Origin: Chloroflexota bacterium
GTDB taxonomy: Bacteria > Chloroflexota > Limnocylindria > Limnocylindrales > CSP1-4
Assembly (NCBI GenBank): GCA_021785115.1
Contig: JAJYGO010000107.1
Coordinates: 1 to 17,208 of the forward strand
Direction: 5' to 3'
Length of the DNA stretch: 17,208 nucleotides
Shown: positions 1 to 6,970 of the stretch, piece by piece
Numbering within the stretch: the stretch's first letter is position 1
How the letters are laid out: every line of letters starts with the position of its first letter
The notes under the pieces: model-generated
Databases searched by the model: none
The model's input: only the letters and a program-made list of their open reading frames with translations
What the model was told of the DNA's origin: nothing
Position numbers and translations under genes: made by a program

Positions 1-29
1 CCGCCCATACTCCTCTGCTCGACCTTCCG

Positions 30-50
30 CGGGCGGCGCGCGGCCGCCCG
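30..50 (-). terminator. GC-rich hairpin downstream of vapBC
   Basis: A perfect 8 bp stem (CGGGCGGC at 30-37, GCCGCCCG at 43-50) encloses a 5-base loop. It lies 35 bases past the vapC stop codon, so it could end the minus-strand vapBC transcript. No T-tract follows on that strand, so a classic intrinsic terminator is only possible. It could equally be structure belonging to an upstream neighbour outside the window. Confidence 0.35.
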
Positions 51-84
51 AGGCGCTCGAGGATCCCCCGGCGCGTCTGGCATG

Positions 85-477
85 TCATGCGAGGCGCAGC
101 TCCAACCCCGGGAGCACCCGCTGGATGGCCTCGAAGTCACGGTCCCTGGTCCACAGAGTAGCTTCCGCCCGAACCGAGGCCACCGCGATCAGAAGGTCGG
201 TGAGAGGCACCGATGCGCCGGAGCGGCGCAGGTCGTGCGCCACCTCGCCCGCCTCACGCCAGGCGGCGCGGTCGAGTTCCGACCAGGGCAGGCTCCCGAT
301 CGCGAGCCACAGCTGCTCCCGGTGCTCGGGAGGCGTCCCGGCCAGGAGCTCTGCGATCACGGGCCCGCAGACGATGACCGACTCGCGCGCGAGATGCTCG
401 TCGAGGTCCGCCGCCGGACCGGCGGCGCCAAGACGCAGGTAGTCCACCCACACCGAGGTGTCGGGAAGAAGCCTCAC
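85..477 (-). CDS. vapC: VapC-type PIN-domain ribonuclease toxin
   Basis: A 130-residue protein of normal VapC length. It opens with the PIN signature LLPDTSVWVDYL and keeps the expected acidic residues D6, E43, D94 and D112 (with D114), which in this family bind Mg2+ and cleave RNA. By family knowledge it is a cytoplasmic toxin that cuts tRNA or rRNA when its antitoxin is lost; the target cannot be read from the sequence. The start is GTG. It overlaps the vapB stop by four bases (GTGA, 474-477), so the two genes are translationally coupled. All catalytic positions are present, so it is probably functional. The family call is secure. Confidence 0.92.
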   Translation of the reverse strand: MRLLPDTSVWVDYLRLGAAGPAADLDEHLARESVIVCGPVIAELLAGTPPEHREQLWLAIGSLPWSELDRAAWREAGEVAHDLRRSGASVPLTDLLIAVASVRAEATLWTRDRDFEAIQRVLPGLELRLA

Positions 478-677
478 GTGTGCCGATCAGCCGCCCGCAG
501 AGCCGTCGATGCGTCCTCGATCTCGAGCCGGCCCGCAAGCGCTCGCGTTCTCCCTGCAGCGTCCTTGGAGAGGTACTCGGCGATGGCGCGCTCGACGGCC
601 TCTCGCTTGGACGTCCCCGGATGGCGGGCGAGCAGCGTCCGCAACAGATCGTCGTCGATGTCGAGGGTGGTTCTCAT
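474..677 (-). CDS. vapB: VapB-type antitoxin (type II TA)
   Basis: A 67-residue protein starting MRTTLDIDDDLL, then GTSKREAVERAIAEYL. This is the beta-strand/helix/helix pattern of ribbon-helix-helix VapB antitoxins: the N-terminal strand binds DNA and the C-terminal tail (about residues 45-67) should wrap the VapC partner. The ATG at 677 is chosen because the DNA-binding strand begins right there; the longer in-frame ORF upstream is low-complexity shadow. A perfect inverted repeat overlaps the start codon, which fits autorepression by the VapBC complex. Repeat Y ends ten bases upstream. Antitoxin-first order is the usual one. Confidence 0.88.
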   Translation of the reverse strand: MRTTLDIDDDLLRTLLARHPGTSKREAVERAIAEYLSKDAAGRTRALAGRLEIEDASTALRAADRHT

Positions 678-693
678 GGCATCAGTATGCCAT
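676..693 (-). promoter_or_regulatory. probable VapB operator
   Basis: ATGGCAT and ATGCCAT form a perfect 7 bp inverted repeat with a 4 bp spacer, overlapping the vapB start codon. VapB proteins usually repress their own operon through such repeats. The outer half (687-693) is also the first seven bases of repeat Y, so part of the operator comes from the dispersed repeat. The binding role is inferred. Confidence 0.6.
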
Positions 694-791
694 AGCCCCC
701 TCTCCGCGCGTGGCCGAGATCGACGGACCCGATGCAGCGAGCTCGCGCACGAAGCTGCGAGCGTGCTCGATGAGCGCCCGGGCCGCCGGGC
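687..791 (+). repeat. dispersed repeat Y, copy 1 (three-hairpin core)
   Basis: Positions 687-789 match 11925-12027 with four mismatches in 103 bases and no gap. The 51 bp core (741-791) also matches 12945-12995 with five differences. The core folds as three successive hairpins: GCTCGC/GCGAGC with a 10-base loop, GCTC/GAGC with a 3-base loop, and GCCCGG/CCGGGC with a 4-base loop. It fills the gap between vapB (minus) and the plus-strand TA pair. It has no good reading frame of its own: of four differences between copies 1 and 2, three would change residues in the open minus frame. Confidence 0.8.
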
Positions 792-796
792 TGGCT

Positions 797-816
797 GCAT
801 CACTGCACATTGATGC
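797..816 (+). promoter_or_regulatory. inverted repeat ahead of second TA pair, possible operator
   Basis: GCATCA and TGATGC form a 6 bp inverted repeat with an 8-base spacer, 12 bases before the ATG at 829. The position suits an operator for the ribbon-helix-helix antitoxin. No clear -35/-10 pair was found here. Short inverted repeats are common by chance, so this is tentative. Confidence 0.35.
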
Positions 817-828
817 GATGATGCCGTC

Positions 829-1059
829 ATGTCGAAGGTTCGGACGACGTTGACCATCGACGAGGAAGTGCTGCGCGCCGTGAAGGTGCGGGCGGCCCGG
901 CTCGGCAGGGGGGATAGCGAGGTGATCGAGGATGCCCTTCGCCGAGACCTGGGGCTCGATCTGCTGGAACGGCTGTGGGCCCGGACGGGGCTCTCCCAGG
1001 AAGAGGCGAGGCAGCTCGCGGTGGAGGCACAGCACGCCACCAGGCGCCGCCGGCGCTGA
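829..1059 (+). CDS. ribbon-helix-helix antitoxin of PIN toxin pair
   Basis: A 76-residue protein. Residues 4-40 (VRTTLTIDEEVLRAVKVRAA, then SEVIEDALRRDLGL) form a ribbon-helix-helix DNA-binding domain. The tail (about 45-76) is an acidic helix ending in a poly-arginine stretch. Proteins of this kind neutralise the PIN_3/TIGR00305-type toxin encoded next and bind their own promoter. The stop is two bases before the GTG of the PIN gene, so the two form an operon. The ATG is chosen because the DNA-binding strand follows at once and no homologous residues lie upstream. It is not closely similar to the VapB at 474-677, so the two modules are not a recent duplication. Confidence 0.85.
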   Translation: MSKVRTTLTIDEEVLRAVKVRAARLGRGDSEVIEDALRRDLGLDLLERLWARTGLSQEEARQLAVEAQHATRRRRR

Positions 1060-1061
1060 TC

Positions 1062-1490
1062 GTGCGCGCCGTTCTCGATCCCAACGTCCTCATCTCCGCC
1101 CTCCTCTCGCGCGAGGGGGCGCCGGCCGAGGCGCTGCGTGCCTGGCTGCGGGGGGAATTCGAGCTCGTGGTGTCGGCGCTGCTGCTCGAGGAGCTCGGGA
1201 GAACGCTCGCGTACCCGAAGCTTCGCAGGCGGATCGACGCCCGGGAGGCCGACCGCTTCGTCGAATGGCTCCGCGGCACCGCGACAATGGGGACCGATCC
1301 CGACGATCCCCCGGCGATCCGATCGCCCGATCGGGGCGACGACTACGTGATCGCCCTGGCCGAGGCCGAGCGGGCGGCCCTTGTCTCCGGAGACCGGCAC
1401 CTGATCGGGCTCGCAGACGATCTCCCGATCTTCCTACCCGCCCGCTTCCTCGCGCTGCTTGAGGAGGAGCGAAGCCCCAGGGAATCCTGA
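1062..1490 (+). CDS. PIN-domain toxin, PIN_3/TIGR00305 type
   Basis: A 142-residue protein beginning VRAVLDPNVLISALLS, the hallmark start of the PIN_3 (TIGR00305) group, with ELVVSALLLEEL and YPKLRRRI following. Acidic residues at D6, E44, D94 and D111 (in SGDRHL) fit the metal-binding site of a ribonuclease. The GTG at 1062 is preferred over the in-frame start at 975 because the domain begins exactly there and the antitoxin stops at 1059. By family it is the toxin half of a type II TA system; its RNA target is unknown. Length and motifs are complete. Confidence 0.88.
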   Translation: MRAVLDPNVLISALLSREGAPAEALRAWLRGEFELVVSALLLEELGRTLAYPKLRRRIDAREADRFVEWLRGTATMGTDPDDPPAIRSPDRGDDYVIALAEAERAALVSGDRHLIGLADDLPIFLPARFLALLEEERSPRES

Positions 1491-1533
1491 GCGCGGGTCC
1501 GAGCGTCCGCCCGCGGTCGCTCCTCCTCGGCCG

Positions 1534-1582
1534 CCGCGAGAATGAGCGACCCGGCCCGAGGATCTGGCCCGCCTGCTCGCCC
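1534..1582. repeat. perfect 49 bp repeat, copy 1
   Basis: Identical over 49 bases to 9074-9122. It contains ATGAGCGACCCGGCC followed, one base out of frame, by codons for EDLARLLA, as if it were the start of a decayed gene. The rest of 1491-1702 shows no convincing gene or terminator. Its origin is unknown. Confidence 0.75.
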
Positions 1583-1702
1583 TCGCGTCGTTGCCCGGCG
1601 ACCCCTGACGGAACGGGTCTTGTCGGCTGTCGTTGACGGCCGAGTCGAGAACGGCCTGCGATCTGGTTTCTCGGATCGCGCCTCAGCTAACGCCGCAGAT
1701 TA

Positions 1703-1731
1703 TTGCCTCTATGCTAAACAAGCTGTATCGT
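1703..1731 (+). promoter_or_regulatory. probable leaderless promoter of the AbiE pair
   Basis: TTGCCT (1703-1708) and TATCGT (1726-1731) are separated by 17 bases, a good sigma-70-type fit inside an unusually AT-rich patch. The -10 ends seven bases before the ATG at 1739, so the transcript should start at or next to the start codon. No Shine-Dalgarno sequence is visible, which agrees with leaderless initiation. Confidence 0.55.
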
Positions 1732-1738
1732 AAAGCAC

Positions 1739-2500
1739 ATGGATCGGCGGCTCACCGATGCCCAGGTGCTGGAGTTCCTCCACCTGGCCTTCCTCCAGGT
1801 TCTCCCGGCGCGCCTGGACCGGGCCCGCTACGTGGTGAAGGGCGGGGCCAACCTCCGGTACTTCTTCGACAGCCCCCGGTACTCCGAGGACATCGACCTC
1901 GATGCGGTCGGGATCGAGCCCTGGAGGCTGGAGGCCAAGGTCGACGAGGCGCTGGCGTCTCAGGCGCTGGGGGTAGTGCTTCGTGCCGGAGGTCTGGCGG
2001 TGCAGAGCGGCGGGAAGCAGACGCAGACCGGGACCACCCAGCGGTGGAAGCCCGCGATCACGGTGAGAGGGCGCCGGGAGCCCGTCCGCACGAGGATCGA
2101 GTTCAGCCACCGAGTCTCGGACTCCCGCAGGGTCCTGGAGGCCGTCCCCGATCGGGTGGCGGCTCCCTACGCCCTACGCCCGCCGACCATGCTGCACTAC
2201 ACGGTGGAGGCCGCGATCGAGCAGAAGATCGCGGCACTCGCTCTGCGATCGGAGACCCAGGCCCGCGACGCCTTCGATCTGGACCTGCTGCTCCGCCGCC
2301 ACCGCGAGGCCATCAGGCCCGAGCAGATCGAGCCCAGGATCGTTCGAGCAGCCGTGGAGCGGGCCCTCGAACTGCCATTCGAGGCCTTTCGCGACCAGGT
2401 CCTTCCTTTCCTCGACCCGGAGATGGCCGAGCTCTACGACCGGGCCTCGTGGGAGCAGCTCCAGAGCTTCGTCGCCGAGCGGCTCGAGGAGCTCCAATGA
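1739..2500 (+). CDS. abiEii: AbiEii/AbiGii-family nucleotidyltransferase toxin
   Basis: A 253-residue protein. Residues 33-55 (VKGGANLRYFF then SEDIDLD) hold the DNA-polymerase-beta-like nucleotidyltransferase signature: KGG at 34-36, then S49, D51 and D53 as metal ligands. RIEFS around E121 may supply a third acidic residue. EQKIAAL (K163) and RDAFDLDLL (D177-D182) match the later AbiEii motifs. Studied relatives such as MenT toxins add nucleotides to tRNA; others provide abortive infection against phage. It overlaps the downstream antitoxin gene by four bases (ATGA). Toxin-first order is unusual, since classical abiE places the antitoxin gene first. All key residues are present. Confidence 0.92.
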   Translation: MDRRLTDAQVLEFLHLAFLQVLPARLDRARYVVKGGANLRYFFDSPRYSEDIDLDAVGIEPWRLEAKVDEALASQALGVVLRAGGLAVQSGGKQTQTGTTQRWKPAITVRGRREPVRTRIEFSHRVSDSRRVLEAVPDRVAAPYALRPPTMLHYTVEAAIEQKIAALALRSETQARDAFDLDLLLRRHREAIRPEQIEPRIVRAAVERALELPFEAFRDQVLPFLDPEMAELYDRASWEQLQSFVAERLEELQ

Positions 2501-3165
2501 GGCCCACCGATGCGCTGGGGGACCTGCTGCGCTTCGGGCGCCCGTTCATCGAGACCCGGGAGGCGGCGGTCCGGCTGGGGGTGTCCACGGCTCGCGCCAG
2601 CCAGCTCCTTGGCTCGCTGGAGCAAGCCGGGCTCGTCCGTCGGCTCCGCCGGGGCCTGTGGGCACTTCGGAGCGATGTGGACCCGTTCACGGTTCCCCCC
2701 TACCTCACGGCGCCGTTTCCCGCCTACGTCTCGTTCTGGTCGGCGCTCGCGCGCCACGGCATGATCCAGCAGGTCCCGCGGCAGATCTTCGTTGCCTCTC
2801 TCGACCGGCCCCGCCGGGTCACGACCGCGGTCGGTACCTTCTCGATCCATCACCTCGCGCCCGAGGTATTCGGGGGCTACGAGGGTTCGGATGAACGGGG
2901 GTACCTGGCGACGGCGGAGAAGGCCCTGTTCGACACGGTGTACCTCCGGACGCCCCGCGGGGGCCGGATCCGCCTGCCGGAGCTCGAGCTCACCGAGCAG
3001 TTCCAAGAGAGGAAGCTCGAGGAGTGGACCAGCCGTATCGCCCGGCCACGCCTGCGCACCCTCGTCTCCCGCGGCCTGGACCAGGTATTGGCGGCAGCGG
3101 TCCGAAGCGGTGCGTTGCGCGAACCCCCGGCTCGGACTGCGAAGTCCCCGGTGGCGCGCGCGTGA
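2497..3165 (+). CDS. abiEi: AbiEi-type antitoxin and transcriptional regulator
   Basis: A 222-residue protein. Residues 15-60 (ETREAAVRLGVSTARASQLL then AGLVRRLRRGLWAL) form a winged helix-turn-helix. The rest is the AbiEi C-terminal domain, with YVSFWSALARHGMIQQVPR, a VASLDRPRRV strand and ATAEKALFDTVYL. It should neutralise the neighbouring nucleotidyltransferase and repress the operon. The ATG at 2497 sits in the ATGA overlap with the toxin stop and starts just before the winged helix; the longer in-frame ORF is shadow. The alanine- and proline-rich tail after about residue 205 looks dispensable. The next 180 bases (3166-3345) contain no supportable gene. Confidence 0.88.
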   Translation: MRPTDALGDLLRFGRPFIETREAAVRLGVSTARASQLLGSLEQAGLVRRLRRGLWALRSDVDPFTVPPYLTAPFPAYVSFWSALARHGMIQQVPRQIFVASLDRPRRVTTAVGTFSIHHLAPEVFGGYEGSDERGYLATAEKALFDTVYLRTPRGGRIRLPELELTEQFQERKLEEWTSRIARPRLRTLVSRGLDQVLAAAVRSGALREPPARTAKSPVARA

Positions 3166-3345
3166 AATCCCCGATCAGCGATGGCCCGCAACTCGTCATG
3201 TCTGGAGGAGGTTCGCGAGACCTACCGTCCGCGCGAAGCGGCGAGGTGCGCATGTACTCACCCAGCTTGGGGCGTGCCATCGACGTGTAGAAGACGCTCG
3301 GGCGCACTCACCTGGACGCGTCGCCGACAGCCCCGCACCGCGGCG

Positions 3346-4083
3346 TCAGGGGTTCTGCATCCTGAGCACCCCCTCCCCGTACGTGGCGGCGTACAGCGTG
3401 GACCCGGCCCACGCGAGCCCCGTGAACAGGCGGGGGACCGCCGATCCCGTGATGTTCGACCACGCCGACCCGAGGTCCCGCGAGAGGTAGCAGCCGAACT
3501 CCGTCGCGAGCGCGACCTCGGGCACGCCCGAGGACGCGGGCTCGAACTGCACGGCCCATGCGTAGGCTCCCGTGTAGGGCGCGCCCGAGGCAAGGCCCCT
3601 GTTGGCCGGCCTCCAGCGCGCGCCCCCATCCGAGCTCACGAACACGCCGCCGCCCTGCGCCGGGGTGGTGTTCATCCCGACCACCATGACCGAGGGGTCG
3701 GCGGGATCGACGCTCAGGGTCTGCGGGGAGCCCGAGCCCGGGACCGTGCGCTCGGTCCAGGTCCCGCCGGCGTCCGTGCTCACCCACACGCCGGGGGGGT
3801 TCTGGGTCCCGACGTAGACGCGCTGGGCGTCGGTCGGGTCGACCACCACGAGGGTCGGGGTGTCGGCGTTCATCGGCCAGGAGGTCATGGACCAGGTGGA
3901 GTCGGCATCGGTGCTCGCGAAGACGCCGTCGCGCCCGAGCAGGTACATGGTGGCTGGCGCCTGGACGTCGAAGGCGATCAGGTCGCTCGTGCCAGCGAAC
4001 GTGAACTCGCTCGCGGGCGGCGTGCTCGACTGGGTGAACGATTGGCCCCATTGCTCGAGGAGGTGAACCCCGCCGTCGTCCAC
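3346..4083 (-). CDS. C-terminal part of secreted Asp-box (BNR) propeller protein, split by frameshift
   Basis: About 245 codons, best read as the downstream part of the gene starting at 5345. It carries the last Asp-box repeats: VFASTDADSTW, VWVSTDAGGTW, VFVSSDGGARW and CYLSRDLGSAW, spaced 40-60 residues apart as in sortilin/BNR beta-propellers. The apparent GTG at 4083 has no ribosome site and lies inside the reading of the upstream part. Adding one G to the four-G run at 4046-4049 (minus strand) would restore FTSSSNGGQSFTQ, a normal Asp-box, and one 666-residue protein. The two parts are therefore one gene broken by a deletion or a sequencing error. Substrate unknown. Confidence 0.8.
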   Translation of the reverse strand: MDDGGVHLLEQWGQSFTQSSTPPASEFTFAGTSDLIAFDVQAPATMYLLGRDGVFASTDADSTWSMTSWPMNADTPTLVVVDPTDAQRVYVGTQNPPGVWVSTDAGGTWTERTVPGSGSPQTLSVDPADPSVMVVGMNTTPAQGGGVFVSSDGGARWRPANRGLASGAPYTGAYAWAVQFEPASSGVPEVALATEFGCYLSRDLGSAWSNITGSAVPRLFTGLAWAGSTLYAATYGEGVLRMQNP

Positions 4084-5345
4084 TCGTAGACCATCTGCGG
4101 ATTCCCGGGGGCAAAGGCGACCCCGCCGTCCTCCCCCACCGGTTCCTGCGCCCAGGTGGCGCCGCCGTCGGTCGACATGATCGGGCTGTAGTCCTGGACG
4201 GCGGTCATGATCGAGGATCCGCTCACCGCGAGCCCGGTGAGCAGCGACGAGCTGATCCCTTGGTTCAGGCCCGTCCAGGTGGCGCCGCCGTCGCTCGTGA
4301 GGTACAGGCCCTGATCGCTGCCGACCACGAGGGTCCCCGAGCGCGACGGCCAGCTGTAGAGGAACCGCGTGTCAAAGGAGCCGATGGGGCCAGCGCCCCA
4401 GGTGGCGCCGCCGTCGTTCGAGACGGCGATGCCACCGTCGAAGCCCGCGTAGACGATCGAGGGATCGGTCTGGTCGTAGGCGATGACCTGCGCCGGCGCG
4501 TTCCCGGGAAGGCTCACGCTCGACCAGGAGGCGCCCCCATCGGTGGTCCGGTACAGGTCCGGAGTCTCGTAGTTGAAGAACTCGACGACGAGGGCGTTCG
4601 CGGGGTCTGCGGGATCGGCGGCGATCGACCACACGTTGCGGCCGCCGTCTCGAAAGACGCTGACCCACGGGGATCCGGGGGATCGGCGAAGGAGCACGTC
4701 GCCGTCGTCGAGCCCCGCGTAGAGCGCGTGTCCCGAGGCCGCGAGCGCCCCGACGGGTGAGGGCGTGGACCTCACGATCCTCCAGGTGGCCCCGGCGTTG
4801 GTCGACTCCGCGATCCCTCGGGAGGTCGCCGCATACAGCGCGGGGCCGAGCGAAACGAACGCCCGCGTGGACCAGCGGGCGTCTCGCACCAGCCTCCATC
4901 GGGCGCCGCCGTTCGTCGTGCGGTAGATGCCCCGGGTCCAGGTTCCCGCAAGGAGGATCCACGGCTTTGCCTGGTCCATCCAGAGCGCGTCCACCATGGG
5001 GTCGCCGACCCCGGCGTCCGCGGGGACCCAGGCGTGGCCGGCGTCGGTGCTCTTGAAGATCCCGGCCCCGCTCGAGGGTCCGGAGTCCCCGGGGCCGATG
5101 CCGCCGCCCGCATACATGAGGGAGGGCTTCCGCAGGTCGACGGCGAAGGCCTGGAGCTTGCCCGCGCCGGCGGGGACGCCTGGGGTGAAGCTCGGGATGT
5201 TGCGGGGGCCGAGCACCCCCCAGGTGGCAGCGGCCGTCGCGGCGGCCGGCGCCGAGGCGGAGGTCGGCATCGAGGCGGACGCACACACGGCGGCGATGAC
5301 CGTGAGGATGGATCCGGCGCGCCACGCGATCCGTCGAGCGTTCAT
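3978..5345 (-). CDS. N-terminal part of secreted Asp-box (BNR) propeller protein
   Basis: Starts MNARRIAWRAGSILTVIAAV, a signal peptide with positive N-region, hydrophobic core and small residues near residue 30. The export route is presumably Sec. The ATG at 5345 is chosen because GGAGG stands five bases upstream; the longer frame upstream only translates the tandem repeat. Eight Asp-box motifs follow, including IFKSTDAGHAW, IYRTTNGGARW, DLYRTTDGGASW, IAVSNDGGATW, LYLTSDGGATW and IMSTDGGATW. With four in the downstream fragment the full protein has about twelve, enough for one large or two propellers. After the frameshift near 4049 this frame runs about 24 junk codons to its stop at 3978. 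No catalytic sialidase residues were recognised, so adhesion or binding is as likely as hydrolysis. Confidence 0.82.
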   Translation of the reverse strand: MNARRIAWRAGSILTVIAAVCASASMPTSASAPAAATAAATWGVLGPRNIPSFTPGVPAGAGKLQAFAVDLRKPSLMYAGGGIGPGDSGPSSGAGIFKSTDAGHAWVPADAGVGDPMVDALWMDQAKPWILLAGTWTRGIYRTTNGGARWRLVRDARWSTRAFVSLGPALYAATSRGIAESTNAGATWRIVRSTPSPVGALAASGHALYAGLDDGDVLLRRSPGSPWVSVFRDGGRNVWSIAADPADPANALVVEFFNYETPDLYRTTDGGASWSSVSLPGNAPAQVIAYDQTDPSIVYAGFDGGIAVSNDGGATWGAGPIGSFDTRFLYSWPSRSGTLVVGSDQGLYLTSDGGATWTGLNQGISSSLLTGLAVSGSSIMTAVQDYSPIMSTDGGATWAQEPVGEDGGVAFAPGNPQMVYEWTTAGFTSSSNGANRSPSRARRPRASSRSLARAT

Positions 5346-5376
5346 GACCACCTCCACGGGCAGGTGTCGGGCGAGC

Positions 5377-5481
5377 GGGTTCTCGCGGCCCGGGTTCTCG
5401 CGGCCCGGGTTCTCGCGGCCCGGGTTCTCGCGGCCCGGGTTCTCGCGGCCCGGGTTCTCGCGGCCCGGGTTCTCGCGGCCC
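5377..5481 (-). repeat. 7 x 15 bp perfect tandem repeat in leader of BNR gene
   Basis: Seven identical head-to-tail copies of GGGTTCTCGCGGCCC, starting at 5377, 5392, 5407, 5422, 5437, 5452 and 5467. The array ends about 32 bases before the BNR start codon, between it and the FG-GAP gene. The 15 bp unit leaves frames open, so it would read as a five-residue repeat (RENPG on the minus strand, FSRPG on the plus), but the ribosome site at 5345 argues it is untranslated leader. Unit junctions form CCCGGG palindromes. Confidence 0.95.
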
Positions 5482-5495
5482 GACGGCCGGGCCGC
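5475..5495 (-). promoter_or_regulatory. hairpin at the edge of the tandem repeat
   Basis: GCGGCCCG (5475-5482) and CGGGCCGC (5488-5495) form a perfect 8 bp stem with a 5-base loop. One arm is part of the last repeat unit. The other seven units either match that arm fully or nearly so, so the outer arm could pair with any of them. It could be a terminator after the FG-GAP gene or a variable leader structure; it has no T-tract. Confidence 0.45.
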
Positions 5496-5553
5496 TGGCC
5501 CTGAGCGCTGGAGCCTGCGCCCCCGTGGCACGCCCTCGGGTTCAGGCCGCCCA

Positions 5554-6927
5554 TCAGGTGAAGACGTAGGCGGCCCCGGTCGACCTGTTCGCGTTCATCG
5601 CTCCGACGAGGGCCGTCTTTCCGAAGGCGCTCAGCACGACGGCGCTGCCGAAGAAGTCCCCATCCGCCCCGTTCCTCGCCGCGATCTCGGCCCGCTGCGT
5701 CCACTTCGATCCCGAGCGCGTGAACACGTAGGCGGTCCCTCTCCCTCCCCGGTTCCCATCCGCCCCGATCAGGGCGGTCCCGCCACTGGTGGTGAGGGCG
5801 ACCGCGATCCCGAAGCCGTCGTTGCTCGCCGCGTCCCGCGCGGTGATCTCCGCCTGCTGGGTCCAGCTCGAGCCCGAGCGGGTGAACACGTAGACGGCCC
5901 CGGTGGCGCCGTCCTTCCCGGGTGCCCCGATCAGCGCGGTCGTGCCCGAGGCACTGAGGGCAACCGAGCCGAAGAGATCGCCGGGTGCCGCGTCGCCGGC
6001 GGTGAGCTCAGCCTGCTGGGTCCAGGCCGAGCCCGAGCCCGTGAACACGTAGGCGGCCCCCGTCCCGCCGTTCAGGTTGGGCGCCGCAACCAGGGCGGTC
6101 GTGCCCAAGGCGTCGAGCGCCACGACCTCGCCGAATCCGTCGTTGCTTGCTCCGTTGCTCGCCGTGAGGACCGCCCGCTGGGTCCACCGCGAGCCCGAGC
6201 CCGTGAACACGAAGGAGGCACCCGTCATGCTGCCGGTGCTGGCCCCGAACGCCCCGATCAGGGCGGTCGAGCCCGAGGCATTCAGCGCGACTGCTTGGCC
6301 AAACGCGTCCGCCCCGCCGCGCGCGGTGAGCTCGGCACGCTGGGTCCACCGCGAGCCCGAGCGGGTGAACACGTAGACCGCCCCGGTCGCGTAGTTCTTG
6401 CCTTGGGCGCCGACGAGCGCGATCGTACCCGAGGAGTTCAGCGCGACCGAGCCCCCGAAGGAGTCTCCGCCCCTGGCGTCCCTCGCCCTGAGCTCTGCCT
6501 GCTGGATCCACCTCGAGCCCGAGCGGGCGAAGACGTAGGCGACCCCGGAGAACCTGTCGGGGCCCGACAGGGGGTAGGGGTGATAGGCCCCGATCAGAGC
6601 GATCGTGCCCGAGGAGTTGAGCGCGAGCTCCGCCCCGAACGTGTCGCCGTCCCTCCCACCGCGCGCCCTGAGCTCGGTCTGCCTGGGGAACAGGGTCTCC
6701 GGGCCGAACGCGCGACGAACGGCCCGGGCGAGCCCGGCGGGCAGCGCCGGATGCCCTTCCTGCGCGGCGCCCGTGGCCGCTCGCGCCGCGGAGGCGCTCG
6801 TCAACGTCCATGCAACGATCAGCACCGCGAGGAGGGCAGGAAGGGCAAGTGTCGGCAGGACGCCGAGGGGGTTGGGCGATTGGCCGAGTCTCAACCCGGC
6901 CCGATGCCAAGCGCGTCCGACCCCCAT
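5554..6927 (-). CDS. secreted FG-GAP-like seven-repeat beta-propeller protein
   Basis: A 457-residue protein. The ATG at 6927 has GGAGG five bases upstream; an in-frame ATG at 6951 lacks one. Residues about 20-52 hold a long hydrophobic segment (VLPTLALPALLAVLIVAW) ending in small residues, so it is exported or membrane-anchored. Seven repeats of about 50 residues follow, each with D-x-FG, VALxxxGxTALIGA, TGAAYVFTRSGS and WTQxAELTA. The chain stops right after YVFT of the seventh, while RQTELRARGG precedes the first, so the N-terminal strand could close a seven-bladed ring. No enzyme motif is visible. Proteins of this type are usually surface or extracellular binding proteins. Tandem with the BNR gene suggests joint expression. 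Confidence 0.85.
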   Translation of the reverse strand: MGVGRAWHRAGLRLGQSPNPLGVLPTLALPALLAVLIVAWTLTSASAARAATGAAQEGHPALPAGLARAVRRAFGPETLFPRQTELRARGGRDGDTFGAELALNSSGTIALIGAYHPYPLSGPDRFSGVAYVFARSGSRWIQQAELRARDARGGDSFGGSVALNSSGTIALVGAQGKNYATGAVYVFTRSGSRWTQRAELTARGGADAFGQAVALNASGSTALIGAFGASTGSMTGASFVFTGSGSRWTQRAVLTASNGASNDGFGEVVALDALGTTALVAAPNLNGGTGAAYVFTGSGSAWTQQAELTAGDAAPGDLFGSVALSASGTTALIGAPGKDGATGAVYVFTRSGSSWTQQAEITARDAASNDGFGIAVALTTSGGTALIGADGNRGGRGTAYVFTRSGSKWTQRAEIAARNGADGDFFGSAVVLSAFGKTALVGAMNANRSTGAAYVFT

Positions 6928-6970
6928 GGCGACCTCCACTGCCCCTGCCATGCACGAGCCGGACCGCCGG

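Noticed and set aside
682..789. Minus-strand reading of repeat Y as a short protein (AARALIEHARSF)
   Set aside because: Three of four differences between copies 1 and 2 would change residues and no start or ribosome site fits; hairpins explain the conservation better.
474..1400. Long 308-codon minus-strand frame ending with VapB
   Set aside because: Only its last 67 codons look like protein; the rest is opposite the plus-strand TA pair and the Y repeat and is a high-GC shadow.
2990..3307. Minus-strand frame across the AbiEi end and the following gap
   Set aside because: No family motif, no ribosome site, and most of it is antisense to AbiEi.
4046..4060. Programmed -1 frameshift in the BNR gene
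   Set aside because: No X-XXY-YYZ heptamer in phase and no obvious pseudoknot; a one-base loss in a G run is simpler.
5377..5481. Tandem repeat as a CRISPR array
   Set aside because: Units are 15 bp and directly adjacent with no spacers.
5377..5531. Tandem repeat as the translated N-terminus of the BNR protein
   Set aside because: A strong ribosome site and a signal peptide begin at 5345; the upstream codons would bury the signal sequence.
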